From DASXRA01 sp046734315 (GTDB lineage Bacteria; Actinomycetota; Actinomycetes; Mycobacteriales; Jatrophihabitantaceae): a DNA stretch of 5,241 nucleotides. Within the stretch, counting starts at the first letter, position 1. Every line of letters starts with the position of its first letter. The DNA lies in the NCBI GenBank assembly GCA_046734315.1, contig JBKPQY010000256.1, positions 1 through 5,241 of the forward strand, in the 5' to 3' direction. The notes below the pieces were generated by a model that did no database searches, had not been told where the DNA came from, and saw only the letters and a program-made list of their open reading frames with translations. This document shows positions 1 through 5,241 of this stretch, one piece after another. Made by a program: the position numbers and the translations under genes.

Positions 1-45
1 TTCGAGCCCGCCGAACGGATCAACGGGGCCGCGAGGGGTGGCCTG

Positions 46-118
46 AGCGGACGACGGGACTCGAACCCGCGACCCTCACCTTGGCAAGGTGATGCGCTAC
101 CAACTGCGCTACGTCCGC
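46..118 (-). tRNA. tRNA-Gly (anticodon GCC)
   Basis: Read on the minus strand, 73 nt fold into a complete cloverleaf. The 7-bp acceptor stem pairs GCGGACG with CGTCCGC. The D arm is GCGC / AGTTGGTA / GCGC. The 5-bp anticodon stem TCACC/GGTGA encloses the loop TTGCCAA with anticodon GCC. The variable loop has five bases. The T arm is GCGGG / TTCGAGT / CCCGT, with one G-T pair. The discriminator base is U, as usual for bacterial glycine tRNAs. The 3' CCA is not encoded: the next bases are CAGGC, so CCA must be added after transcription. The tRNA decodes GGC and GGU, GGC being a heavily used codon in high-GC genomes. No T-tract terminator is visible in the 45 nt left downstream before the window edge. 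Confidence 0.97.
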
Positions 119-152
119 GAAGCACCCGCGCGATGTCGAGCACCGGCCGATG

Positions 153-182
153 ACTCTAGCCGATGGTAGAACACCACTCCAA
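153..182 (-). promoter_or_regulatory. Promoter of the tRNA-Gly gene
   Basis: On the minus strand there is a -10 box TAGAGT (158 down to 153) and a possible -35 box TTGGAG (182 down to 177), separated by 18 bp. TAGAGT fits the actinobacterial TANNNT pattern well; the -35 matches the consensus only in its TTG. Transcription would start near 146 and give a leader of about 28 nt before the mature tRNA 5' end at 118, a normal arrangement for a precursor processed by RNase P. No other element or gene was seen between coaE and the tRNA (119-311). Confidence 0.6.
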
Positions 183-311
183 ACCGGCCGGACCGCGATC
201 ACGCTTGTCGCGGCGCCCATCTGCGCCGGGACATTCCGCGACCGTCGCCATGACGGGCGCCGACGTCCATCCGGCGAATTACACCGTGACCTCCAGCCGC
301 GATAGCGGCGC

Positions 312-902
312 TCACCGGGTTCGCGCAGCAAGCTCCCCCCACAGTGCGTCGACCTGCGCGGCGAGCGCCTCTTGACTGCCGTCGTTGTGAAGCACTACGT
401 CGGCTATGGCCCGCCGTTGCTCGTCGCTCGCCTGCACCGCGATGCGGGCTCGTGCCATGGGTTCGGGCAGCCCCCTTGCTGCAAGCCGGCGCAGCCGGGT
501 AGCGAGACCGGCCTCGACGATCACGACGACGTCGAAGCCGCCGGCCAGATCGTTCTCGGTGAGCAGTGGCACGTCGTACACCACGATCGCGTCGTCCGCA
601 ACGCCGGCCATCAGCTGCGCGGACCGCTCCGCGACGAGAGGGTGGACGATCTCGTTCAGGGCGTCGCGGGCGGCATCGTCCGAGAAGACGATCTCGGCGA
701 GCCGGGCCCGGGCGAGCTCGCCGTCGGCGCCGACGACGTCAGGGCCGAACCGCGCAACGACGGCGTCGAAGCCCGGGGTGCCGGCACGCACCACCTCGAA
801 GGCGATCGCGTCGGCGTCGATGATGACCGCACCGTGCCGGGCGAGCATGGCGGCCACCGTCGACTTGCCGGAACCCAGCCCACCGGTCAGACCGACCCTC
901 AC
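312..902 (-). CDS. coaE: Dephospho-CoA kinase (CoaE), single-domain form
   Basis: A 196-residue cytosolic P-loop kinase for the last step of coenzyme A synthesis: ATP-dependent phosphorylation of the 3'-hydroxyl of dephospho-CoA. The Walker A motif GGLGSGKST lies at residues 7-15. The family's DxD acid pair is D29/D31, the HPL motif is at 87-89, and VPLLTEN is at 111-117. The lid segment with R151/R153 and Q157 is followed by the AxAD and H/DN region near 166-174. The length is typical of stand-alone CoaE; the M. tuberculosis protein is about twice as long because of a C-terminal GrpB-like domain that is absent here. One oddity is F35, where the family usually has Arg after the DxD (DADxxAR). 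The start is a GTG with no Shine-Dalgarno; a -10-like TAACTT lies six bases upstream, suggesting leaderless initiation. It sits 100 bp downstream of rpsA in the same direction, so rpsA read-through may also contribute. The identification is secure from the motifs. Confidence 0.96.
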   Translation of the reverse strand: MRVGLTGGLGSGKSTVAAMLARHGAVIIDADAIAFEVVRAGTPGFDAVVARFGPDVVGADGELARARLAEIVFSDDAARDALNEIVHPLVAERSAQLMAGVADDAIVVYDVPLLTENDLAGGFDVVVIVEAGLATRLRRLAARGLPEPMARARIAVQASDEQRRAIADVVLHNDGSQEALAAQVDALWGELAARTR

Positions 903-908
903 ATTGCC

Positions 909-914
909 AAGTTA
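909..914 (-). promoter_or_regulatory. Candidate -10 box for a leaderless coaE transcript
   Basis: The minus-strand hexamer TAACTT fits TANNNT. Six bases (GGCAAT) separate it from the GTG start of coaE, so a transcript would begin at or within two bases of the start codon. No convincing -35 box precedes it, which is common for leaderless actinobacterial promoters. An out-of-frame ATG directly followed by TGA overlaps the start (904 down to 899). The rest of the rpsA-coaE gap (903-1002) is GC-rich and shows no clear intrinsic terminator. Confidence 0.4.
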
Positions 915-1002
915 GCGGGCGAGAGAGGCGACCACCGGGCGATGCGCGCTAGCACGAAGAGCCCGCCGCCGGCGACGGGGGCCGAGCGAAGCGGCGGATA
1001 AG

Positions 1003-2454
1003 CTACCGTCCGGCCAGCTTCTCCCGCAGGGCGGCTAGCGCCTCGTCGGATGCGAGCGTGCCGCTGTTCGCAGGCTGCTCGGACACGTAGGACGTGGCCT
1101 CGCCGGCCTCCGCGGCGGCCTCGGCGTCGGCCCGGCGGGCGTCCTCCAGCTGCCGCTTGTGCGCTTCGAAGCGCTCGCGGGCGGCAGCGTAGCGGCGCTC
1201 CCACTCCTCGCGCTGGGACTCGTAGCCGGGCAGCCACTCCTGCGTGTCGGGGTCGAAACCCTCGGGGTAGATGTAGTTGCCCTTGTCGTCGTACTGGGCC
1301 TCCATGCCGTACTGGGCAGGGTCCCAGTTGTCCTCGGTCAGCTGGCCCTCATTGGCCTGCTTGAGCGAGAGCGAGATGCGGCGGCGCTCCAGATCGATGT
1401 CGATGACCTTGACCATCAGCTCGTCGCCGACCTGGACGACCTGCTCGGGAATCTCGACGTGCCGCTCGGCTAGTTCGGAAATGTGCACCAGGCCCTCGAT
1501 GCCGTCCTGGACGCGCACGAACGCGCCGAACGGCACCAGCTTGGTGACCCGGCCCGGGACGACCTGGCCGATCTGGTGGGTGCGGGCGAACTGCCGCCAC
1601 GGATCTTCCTGCGTCGCCTTCAGCGACAGGGAGACGCGCTCGCGATCCAGGTCGATGTCGAGGACCTCGACGGTGACCTCCTGGCCGACCTCGACTACCT
1701 CGGAGGGGTGGTCGATGTGCTTCCAGGACAGCTCCGACACGTGCACCAGGCCGTCGACGCCCCCGAGGTCGACGAACGCCCCGAAGTTGACGATCGACGA
1801 CACGACGCCGTTGCGAACCTGGCCCTTGGCCAGCTTGTTGAGGAATTCGCTGCGCACCTCGGACTGCGTCTGCTCCAGCCACGCCCGGCGTGACAGCACG
1901 ACATTGTTGCGGTTCTTGTCCAGCTCGATGATCTTCGCCTCAAGGGTGCGACCGACGTACGGCTGCAGGTCGCGGACCCGGCGCATCTCGACCAACGACG
2001 CGGGCAGGAAGCCGCGCAGGCCGATGTCGAGGATCAGCCCGCCCTTGACGACCTCGATGACGGTGCCTTCGACGACCTCGTCGTTTTCCTTCTTCTGCTC
2101 GATCGTGCCCCAGGCGCGCTCGTATTGCGCGCGCTTCTTGGAGAGGATCAGCCGGCCCTCCTTGTCCTCCTTCTGCAGGACGAGGGCTTCGATGTGATCG
2201 CCGACCTTGACGACGTCGTTCGGGTCGACGTCGTGCTTGATAGAGAGTTCACGCGAGGGGATGACACCCTCGGTTTTGTAGCCGATGTCGAGCAGTACCT
2301 CGTCCCGGTCGACTTTGACGATGGTGCCCTCGACGATGTCGCCGTCATTGAAGTACTTGATGGTCTTGTCGATGGCGGCGAGGAAGTCGTCTGACGAGCC
2401 GATGTCGTTCACGGCAACTTGCGGCGTGCCCGGAGGTGTCATGGTGGACGTCAT
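1003..2454 (-). CDS. rpsA: 30S ribosomal protein S1
   Basis: A 483-residue ribosomal protein S1, the mRNA-binding protein of the small subunit, close in length to the M. tuberculosis protein (481). Four S1 (OB-fold) RNA-binding domains lie at about residues 38-107, 125-192, 210-280 and 295-366. Domains 3 and 4 carry the strongest signatures, such as FGAFVDLGGVDGLVHVSEL and FGAFVRV...EGLVHISEL, and each ends in SLSLK. A segment around YDDKGNYIYPEGFDP (388-402), typical of actinobacterial S1, follows. Next comes a charged, probably helical stretch at about 412-450, and a conserved end with ASDEALAALREKLAG. The ATG at 2454 was chosen because it gives the family N-terminus leading to QVAVNDIGS; the open frame continues 27 codons upstream (to 2535) with sequence unlike S1. 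Another ATG lies four codons inside (2442). Neither has a strong Shine-Dalgarno. The gene is divergent from the FAD dehydrogenase and followed by coaE, as in M. tuberculosis. Confidence 0.97.
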   Translation of the reverse strand: MTSTMTPPGTPQVAVNDIGSSDDFLAAIDKTIKYFNDGDIVEGTIVKVDRDEVLLDIGYKTEGVIPSRELSIKHDVDPNDVVKVGDHIEALVLQKEDKEGRLILSKKRAQYERAWGTIEQKKENDEVVEGTVIEVVKGGLILDIGLRGFLPASLVEMRRVRDLQPYVGRTLEAKIIELDKNRNNVVLSRRAWLEQTQSEVRSEFLNKLAKGQVRNGVVSSIVNFGAFVDLGGVDGLVHVSELSWKHIDHPSEVVEVGQEVTVEVLDIDLDRERVSLSLKATQEDPWRQFARTHQIGQVVPGRVTKLVPFGAFVRVQDGIEGLVHISELAERHVEIPEQVVQVGDELMVKVIDIDLERRRISLSLKQANEGQLTEDNWDPAQYGMEAQYDDKGNYIYPEGFDPDTQEWLPGYESQREEWERRYAAARERFEAHKRQLEDARRADAEAAAEAGEATSYVSEQPANSGTLASDEALAALREKLAGR

Positions 2455-2484
2455 GGAATAGGTCGGTATCCAACTGTGGTAGAT

Positions 2485-2519
2485 GGCGCGGAGCGGGCCC
2501 TTTCGCCGGTGAACGCGCC
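2485..2519 (-). promoter_or_regulatory. Possible stem-loop in the rpsA leader RNA
   Basis: A perfect 6-bp inverted repeat, GGCGCG (2485-2490) and CGCGCC (2514-2519), brackets 23 bases about 30 nt upstream of the rpsA start. A second small hairpin, CCGGC with GCCGG and a three-base loop, lies at 2529-2541. Both would fall in the predicted 5' leader of rpsA. Neither is followed by a U-tract, so they do not look like terminators. A role in translational control of S1 is only a guess, and short GC-rich repeats are common at this base composition. Confidence 0.25.
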
Positions 2520-2586
2520 TCTCCGCCGCCGGCACAGCCGGGGGCTAAGTCGGAAACGTGCATGACGAGCGCGAGCCTGCTCCCTG

Positions 2587-2663
2587 TCGAGGCGCGCAGA
2601 CCAGCAACGCAGTTCACAGCCTACGGACCGGGCGGCTTGCAGGCAACGCCGGGTCTGCCTCGA
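2587..2663. repeat. Interrupted long inverted repeat in the rpsA/FAD-dehydrogenase divergent region
   Basis: The left arm is TCGAGG (2587-2592) plus CAGACC (2597-2602). It is complementary to the right arm GGTCTG (2652-2657) plus CCTCGA (2658-2663): 12 matched pairs interrupted by a four-base bulge (CGCG) in the left arm only. Inside lies a smaller repeat, GGCG..TTGC-AG-GCAA-CGCC (2631-2650). The inner repeat covers the proposed -35 of rpsA, and the right arm ends seven bases before the proposed -10 of the FAD dehydrogenase. It could be a pair of regulator half-sites or an extruding structure, or it could be chance. Confidence 0.35.
2618..2646 (-). promoter_or_regulatory. Candidate rpsA promoter
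   Basis: On the minus strand there is a -35 box TTGCCT (2646 down to 2641) and a -10 box TAGGCT (2623 down to 2618), 17 bp apart, the ideal spacing for a housekeeping sigma factor. The -35 matches TTGACA at four of six positions and the -10 fits TANNNT. Transcription would start near 2611, leaving a leader of about 155 nt before the rpsA ATG. This is the best sigma70-type pair I found in the divergent region. Confidence 0.5.
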
Positions 2664-2669
2664 TCACGA

Positions 2670-2675
2670 TACGGT
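2670..2675 (+). promoter_or_regulatory. Candidate -10 box for a leaderless FAD-dehydrogenase transcript
   Basis: TACGGT fits TANNNT. Exactly six bases (GCGCAA) separate it from the ATG at 2682, so RNA polymerase would start at the A of the start codon. No Shine-Dalgarno lies upstream of that ATG, which fits leaderless translation. No recognisable -35 was found at 16-19 bp spacing. On the opposite strand TATCGT (2671 down to 2666) also fits TANNNT and overlaps it, but has no -35 partner. Confidence 0.45.
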
Positions 2676-2681
2676 GCGCAA

Positions 2682-4331
2682 ATGGACGCCGATGTGATCG
2701 TTGTGGGCGGCGGCCTCGCGGGCCTGGTCGCGAGCGCCGAACTGGCCGAGACGGGCCGCCGGGTGCTGCTGCTCGACCAGGAACCCGAGCAGTGCCTGGG
2801 CGGGCAGGCCTTCTGGTCGTTCGGCGGTCTGTTTCTCGTGGACTCCCCCGAGCAGCGACGGCTGCGCATCCGCGACTCGCACGAGTTGGCATGGCAGGAC
2901 TGGCTGGGCAGCGCCGGATTCGACCGCGCGGAGGACCACTGGCCCCGGCACTGGGCCGAGGCATACGTCGACTTCGCGTCCGGGGAGAAACGGGCGTGGC
3001 TGTCCGGACTGGGCGTGCGCTGGTTCCCGGTAGTGGGGTGGGCCGAGCGCGGTGGCTACAGCGCCACCGGGCCCGGCAACTCGGTGCCGCGCTTCCACAT
3101 CACCTGGGGTACCGGTCCGGGGCTGCTCGCACCGTTCGTGGCACGGGTGCAGGCGGCGGCCGAGCGCGGGCTGGTGACGTTCCGGTTCCGGCACCGGGTG
3201 GACGAGCTGACGTCGACCGATGGGGTCGTCGACGGAGTGCGTGGCACCGTCCTGGAACCGTCGGACGTGCCACGCGCAGTGCCCAGCTCACGCAGTCCGG
3301 TCGGCGACTTCGAGCTGCACGCCGGTGCGGTGGTCGTCACCTCGGGCGGCATCGGCGGCAACTTCGACCTGGTGCGTTCCCACTGGCCGGCCCGCCTGGG
3401 TGCGCCGCCGACGCACATGGTCGCAGGCGTCCCCGACTTCGTTGACGGGCGCATGATCGGCATTACCCGGGCCGCCGGCGCGCATGTGATCAACTCGGAC
3501 CGCATGTGGCACTACGTCGAGGGCATACACAACTGGGATCCGGTGTGGACCAACCACGGCATCCGCATCCTGCCCGGGCCGTCGTCGCTGTGGCTGGACG
3601 CCCGGGGCCGGCGCCTGCCGGTGCCTCTGTTCCCGGGTTTCGACACGCTCGGAACCCTCGAGCACATCATGCACACCGGCTACGACCACACCTGGTTCGT
3701 GCTCACCAAGAAGATCATCGGCAAAGAGTTCGCACTCTCCGGGTCGGAGCAGAACCCCGACCTGACCGACAAGAGCGTGCGCGACGTGCTCGTCCGGGCC
3801 CGCGCCGACATGCCGGCACCGGTACGCGCCTTCCTCGACAAGGGCGCCGACTTCGTACAGGCGGCCACGCTCCACGAGTTGATCAGGAAGATGAACGCCC
3901 TGACCGACGAAGCCCTGCTCGACCCCGAACAGGTCTGGCGCGAAGTGGTTGCCCGTGACCGCGAGCTGGACAACGCCTACACCAAGGACCTCCAGATCGT
4001 CGCGCTGCGCCACGCCCGCTCATACCTGCCCGACCGCATCTCGCGGGTCGCCGCACCGCACAAGCTGCTCGACCGGACGGCGGGACCGCTGATCGCGGTG
4101 CGGCTGTCGGTCCTGACCCGCAAGACGCTGGGCGGACTGGAGACCGACCTGTCCGGGCGGGTGCTGCGCCCCGACGGCCTGCCGCTGCCGGGTGTCTACG
4201 CGGCGGGCGAGGCGGCCGGGTTCGGGGGCGGCGGCATGCACGGTTACCGGTCGCTGGAGGGGACGTTCCTGGGCGGCTGCCTGTTTTCCGGCCGGGTAGC
4301 GGGACGTTCGGCCGCCGCCGCCATCGGGTAG
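2682..4331 (+). CDS. FAD-binding dehydrogenase (fumarate reductase/ketosteroid dehydrogenase-like flavoprotein)
   Basis: A 549-residue soluble flavoprotein. The N-terminal Rossmann motif VIVVGGGLAG (GxGxxG, G9/G11/G14) starts four residues after the initiator Met, with D32 closing the second strand. It is followed by GGQAFWSFGGLFLV (40-53), characteristic of the FAD-binding dehydrogenase family that includes M. tuberculosis Rv0785. Further family-type blocks are SVPRFHITWGTGPG, a second FAD-contacting strand ending VVVTSGGIGGN, HYVEGIHNWDPVW, and FALSGSEQNPD. The C-terminal FAD segment LPGVYAAGEAAGFGGGGMHG begins near residue 502. The fold belongs to the FAD_binding_2 superfamily (fumarate reductases, 3-ketosteroid Δ1-dehydrogenases). 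The substrate is unknown for this branch and I do not assign one. No signal peptide or membrane segment is visible. The frame is open upstream to 2436, but that extension is unlike the family and would bury the Rossmann motif, so the ATG at 2682 is preferred. The methyltransferase follows after 7 bp. Confidence 0.92.
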   Translation: MDADVIVVGGGLAGLVASAELAETGRRVLLLDQEPEQCLGGQAFWSFGGLFLVDSPEQRRLRIRDSHELAWQDWLGSAGFDRAEDHWPRHWAEAYVDFASGEKRAWLSGLGVRWFPVVGWAERGGYSATGPGNSVPRFHITWGTGPGLLAPFVARVQAAAERGLVTFRFRHRVDELTSTDGVVDGVRGTVLEPSDVPRAVPSSRSPVGDFELHAGAVVVTSGGIGGNFDLVRSHWPARLGAPPTHMVAGVPDFVDGRMIGITRAAGAHVINSDRMWHYVEGIHNWDPVWTNHGIRILPGPSSLWLDARGRRLPVPLFPGFDTLGTLEHIMHTGYDHTWFVLTKKIIGKEFALSGSEQNPDLTDKSVRDVLVRARADMPAPVRAFLDKGADFVQAATLHELIRKMNALTDEALLDPEQVWREVVARDRELDNAYTKDLQIVALRHARSYLPDRISRVAAPHKLLDRTAGPLIAVRLSVLTRKTLGGLETDLSGRVLRPDGLPLPGVYAAGEAAGFGGGGMHGYRSLEGTFLGGCLFSGRVAGRSAAAAIG

Positions 4332-4338
4332 CGCGCTC

Positions 4339-5160
4339 GTGAGTGAGCATCACGCCAAGCTCGATGCCGTGGGCGTCGCCCGCCGGGATGTGGACGCCGG
4401 CGCGTCGGTACGCGCCAGCCGCCGGTGGTGGGACGCCGACGCCGACGACTACCACGCCGCACACGGTGCGTTTCTCGGCGACGCCGACTTCGTGTGGTGC
4501 CCGGAACGGGTACGCGAGGCCGAGGCGCGCCTACTCGGTGACGTCACCGGGCGGCGCGTGCTCGAGGTGGGCTGCGGCGCCGCCATGTGTTCCCGCTGGC
4601 TGGCTCGGGCCGGGGCGCGACCGGTCGCGTTCGACGTATCTGCAGGCATGCTGCGCCACGCACGCCACCTGGCGACCGCGACGGGCATCGGCGTGCCGCT
4701 CGTCCAGGCGGACGCGCAGTACCTGCCGTTCGCGCCGGCATCGTTCGACATCGCATTCACGGCGTTCGGGGCGGTGCCGTTCGTCGCCGACTCCGCGCGG
4801 GTGATGCGCGAGGTGGCCCGGGTGCTGCGTCCCGGCGGACGGTGGGTGTTCGCGACCCCGCACCCGCTGCGCTGGATCTTCCCGGACGACCCTGGCCCCG
4901 GCGGCCTGGCCGCAGACACGTCCTACTTCGACCGCACGCCCTACGTCGAGTTCGACGGGGCCGGCGAGGCCACCTATGTCGAGCACCACCGCACACTGGG
5001 CGACCGGGTTCGCGAAGTCGTCGCGGCGGGCTTTCGCCTCGTCGACCTGATCGAACCGGAGTGGCCCGCGGACCTCACCGACGAGTGGGGCCAGTGGTCG
5101 CCGCTGCGCGGCGCCATACTGCCCGGTACGGCGATATACGTCTGCGACCTACCGGGGTAG
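4339..5160 (+). CDS. Class I SAM-dependent methyltransferase
   Basis: A 273-residue cytosolic methyltransferase of the UbiE/Methyltransf_11 type. Motif I is VLEVGCGAA (74-82), binding S-adenosylmethionine; the third Gly of the classical GxGxG is Ala here. The acidic residue after strand 2 is D99 in PVAFDVSAGML. Motif II is QADAQYLPF (123-131), with D125 expected to contact the adenine. The post-motif segment RVLRPGGRWVFATPHP (161-176) is typical of small-molecule methyltransferases. The N-terminus contains RRWWDADADDYHAAHG, and the C-terminal block WGQWSPLRGAILPGTAIYVC looks like a family signature. The substrate is not evident. The GTG start lies 7 bp after the FAD dehydrogenase stop and has no Shine-Dalgarno of its own, which suggests translational coupling in a two-gene operon. 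The last 12 bp overlap the end of a probable convergent gene. Confidence 0.92.
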   Translation: MSEHHAKLDAVGVARRDVDAGASVRASRRWWDADADDYHAAHGAFLGDADFVWCPERVREAEARLLGDVTGRRVLEVGCGAAMCSRWLARAGARPVAFDVSAGMLRHARHLATATGIGVPLVQADAQYLPFAPASFDIAFTAFGAVPFVADSARVMREVARVLRPGGRWVFATPHPLRWIFPDDPGPGGLAADTSYFDRTPYVEFDGAGEATYVEHHRTLGDRVREVVAAGFRLVDLIEPEWPADLTDEWGQWSPLRGAILPGTAIYVCDLPG

Positions 5161-5241
5161 CGGCTGGGTGACCTCGGTGTCGGGAGGCGGCGGTGGCGCG
5201 ATGTCTGGGCCGGCCGGTGGCGCCGCATAGTTGGGTGGGGC
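5149..5241 (-). CDS. C-terminal end of a proline-rich protein (partial, runs off the right edge)
   Basis: On the minus strand, 30 codons stay open from the window edge to a TAG at 5151-5149. They encode a tail rich in Pro and Ala, with five consecutive prolines, ending in DTEVTQPLPR. 23 of the 30 codons end in G or C. The Thr-Gln-Pro near the end resembles the disordered, phosphorylatable tails of some actinobacterial membrane or signalling proteins. It converges with the methyltransferase and overlaps its last 12 bp. No domain is visible and the function cannot be named. An open stretch this short at high GC could be chance, but nothing else explains the segment and the composition is that of a real C-terminal tail. 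Confidence 0.45.
   Translation of the reverse strand, partial: APPNYAAPPAGPDIAPPPPPDTEVTQPLPR

Noticed and set aside
1..25. TTCGAGC-CCGCC-GAACGGA-T, which looks like the 3' end of a second tRNA on the plus strand
   Set aside because: It would need a 5' acceptor strand starting with U and has no CCA; the rest of the molecule is outside the window, so it cannot be supported.
20..331. Minus-strand open frame of 103 codons covering the tRNA gene
   Set aside because: Part of its translation (VAQLVAHHLAKVRVAGSSPVV) is the typical false peptide obtained by translating a tRNA gene; the cloverleaf explains the DNA.
372..1001. Long plus-strand open frames opposite coaE (also 406-915)
   Set aside because: They lie antisense to a clear coaE, have low-complexity Arg/Asp/Gly-rich translations and no recognisable motifs; such shadow frames are expected at high GC.
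1277..2197. 306-codon plus-strand open frame opposite rpsA
   Set aside because: The Ser/Thr/Arg-rich translation mirrors the repeated S1 domains on the other strand; a shadow frame, not a gene.
2455..2535. Upstream extension of rpsA to an ATG at 2535
   Set aside because: The extra 27 residues are Arg-rich and unlike any S1 N-terminus, and 2454 gives the family start and length.
2436..2681. Upstream extension of the FAD dehydrogenase to starts at 2436 or 2562
   Set aside because: The Rossmann strand normally lies within a few residues of the N-terminus; the extension is low-complexity and overlaps the rpsA start and promoter.
3288..4013. 241-codon minus-strand open frame opposite the FAD dehydrogenase
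   Set aside because: The plus-strand protein is continuous and family-like across this region; the antisense translation shows no domain.
1..5241. Mobile element, CRISPR array, toxin-antitoxin or defence system
   Set aside because: No transposase or integrase motifs, terminal repeats, direct-repeat arrays or target-site duplications were seen; the tRNA gene has no adjacent att-like duplication within the window.

Overview
The window is high-GC DNA from a free-living actinobacterium. The evidence is a long ribosomal protein S1 of the actinobacterial/mycobacterial type, strong G/C preference at third codon positions, GTG starts, TAGNNT-type -10 boxes, and gene starts that look leaderless. The dephospho-CoA kinase is a single-domain protein, without the C-terminal GrpB-like domain found in Mycobacterium tuberculosis CoaE. 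This argues against Mycobacterium itself, but the genus cannot be fixed from the sequence.

Layout. On the minus strand, read right to left, lie rpsA (2454 down to 1003), coaE (902 down to 312) and a tRNA-Gly(GCC) gene (118 down to 46) with its own recognisable promoter. Diverging from rpsA on the plus strand is a closely spaced pair: an FAD-binding dehydrogenase of the flavoprotein family that includes M. tuberculosis Rv0785 (2682-4331), and a class I SAM-dependent methyltransferase (4339-5160). The right edge holds what looks like the last 30 codons of a proline-rich protein on the minus strand (5149-5241), converging on and slightly overlapping the methyltransferase.

The 227-bp divergent region (2455-2681) is the main regulatory segment. 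It holds a -35/-10 pair that would give rpsA a leader of about 155 nt with no strong Shine-Dalgarno. It also holds a -10 box placed so that the FAD dehydrogenase mRNA would begin at its ATG, and a long interrupted inverted repeat that brackets both. coaE shows the same leaderless geometry inside the 100-bp rpsA-coaE gap.

rpsA, coaE and tRNA-Gly are housekeeping translation and cofactor genes. The flavoprotein/methyltransferase pair is probably one transcription unit with an unknown small-molecule substrate. There is no sign of a mobile element, CRISPR array, defence system or prophage. The observations most worth a second look are the divergent control region, the leaderless starts, and a substitution in a normally conserved position of CoaE.
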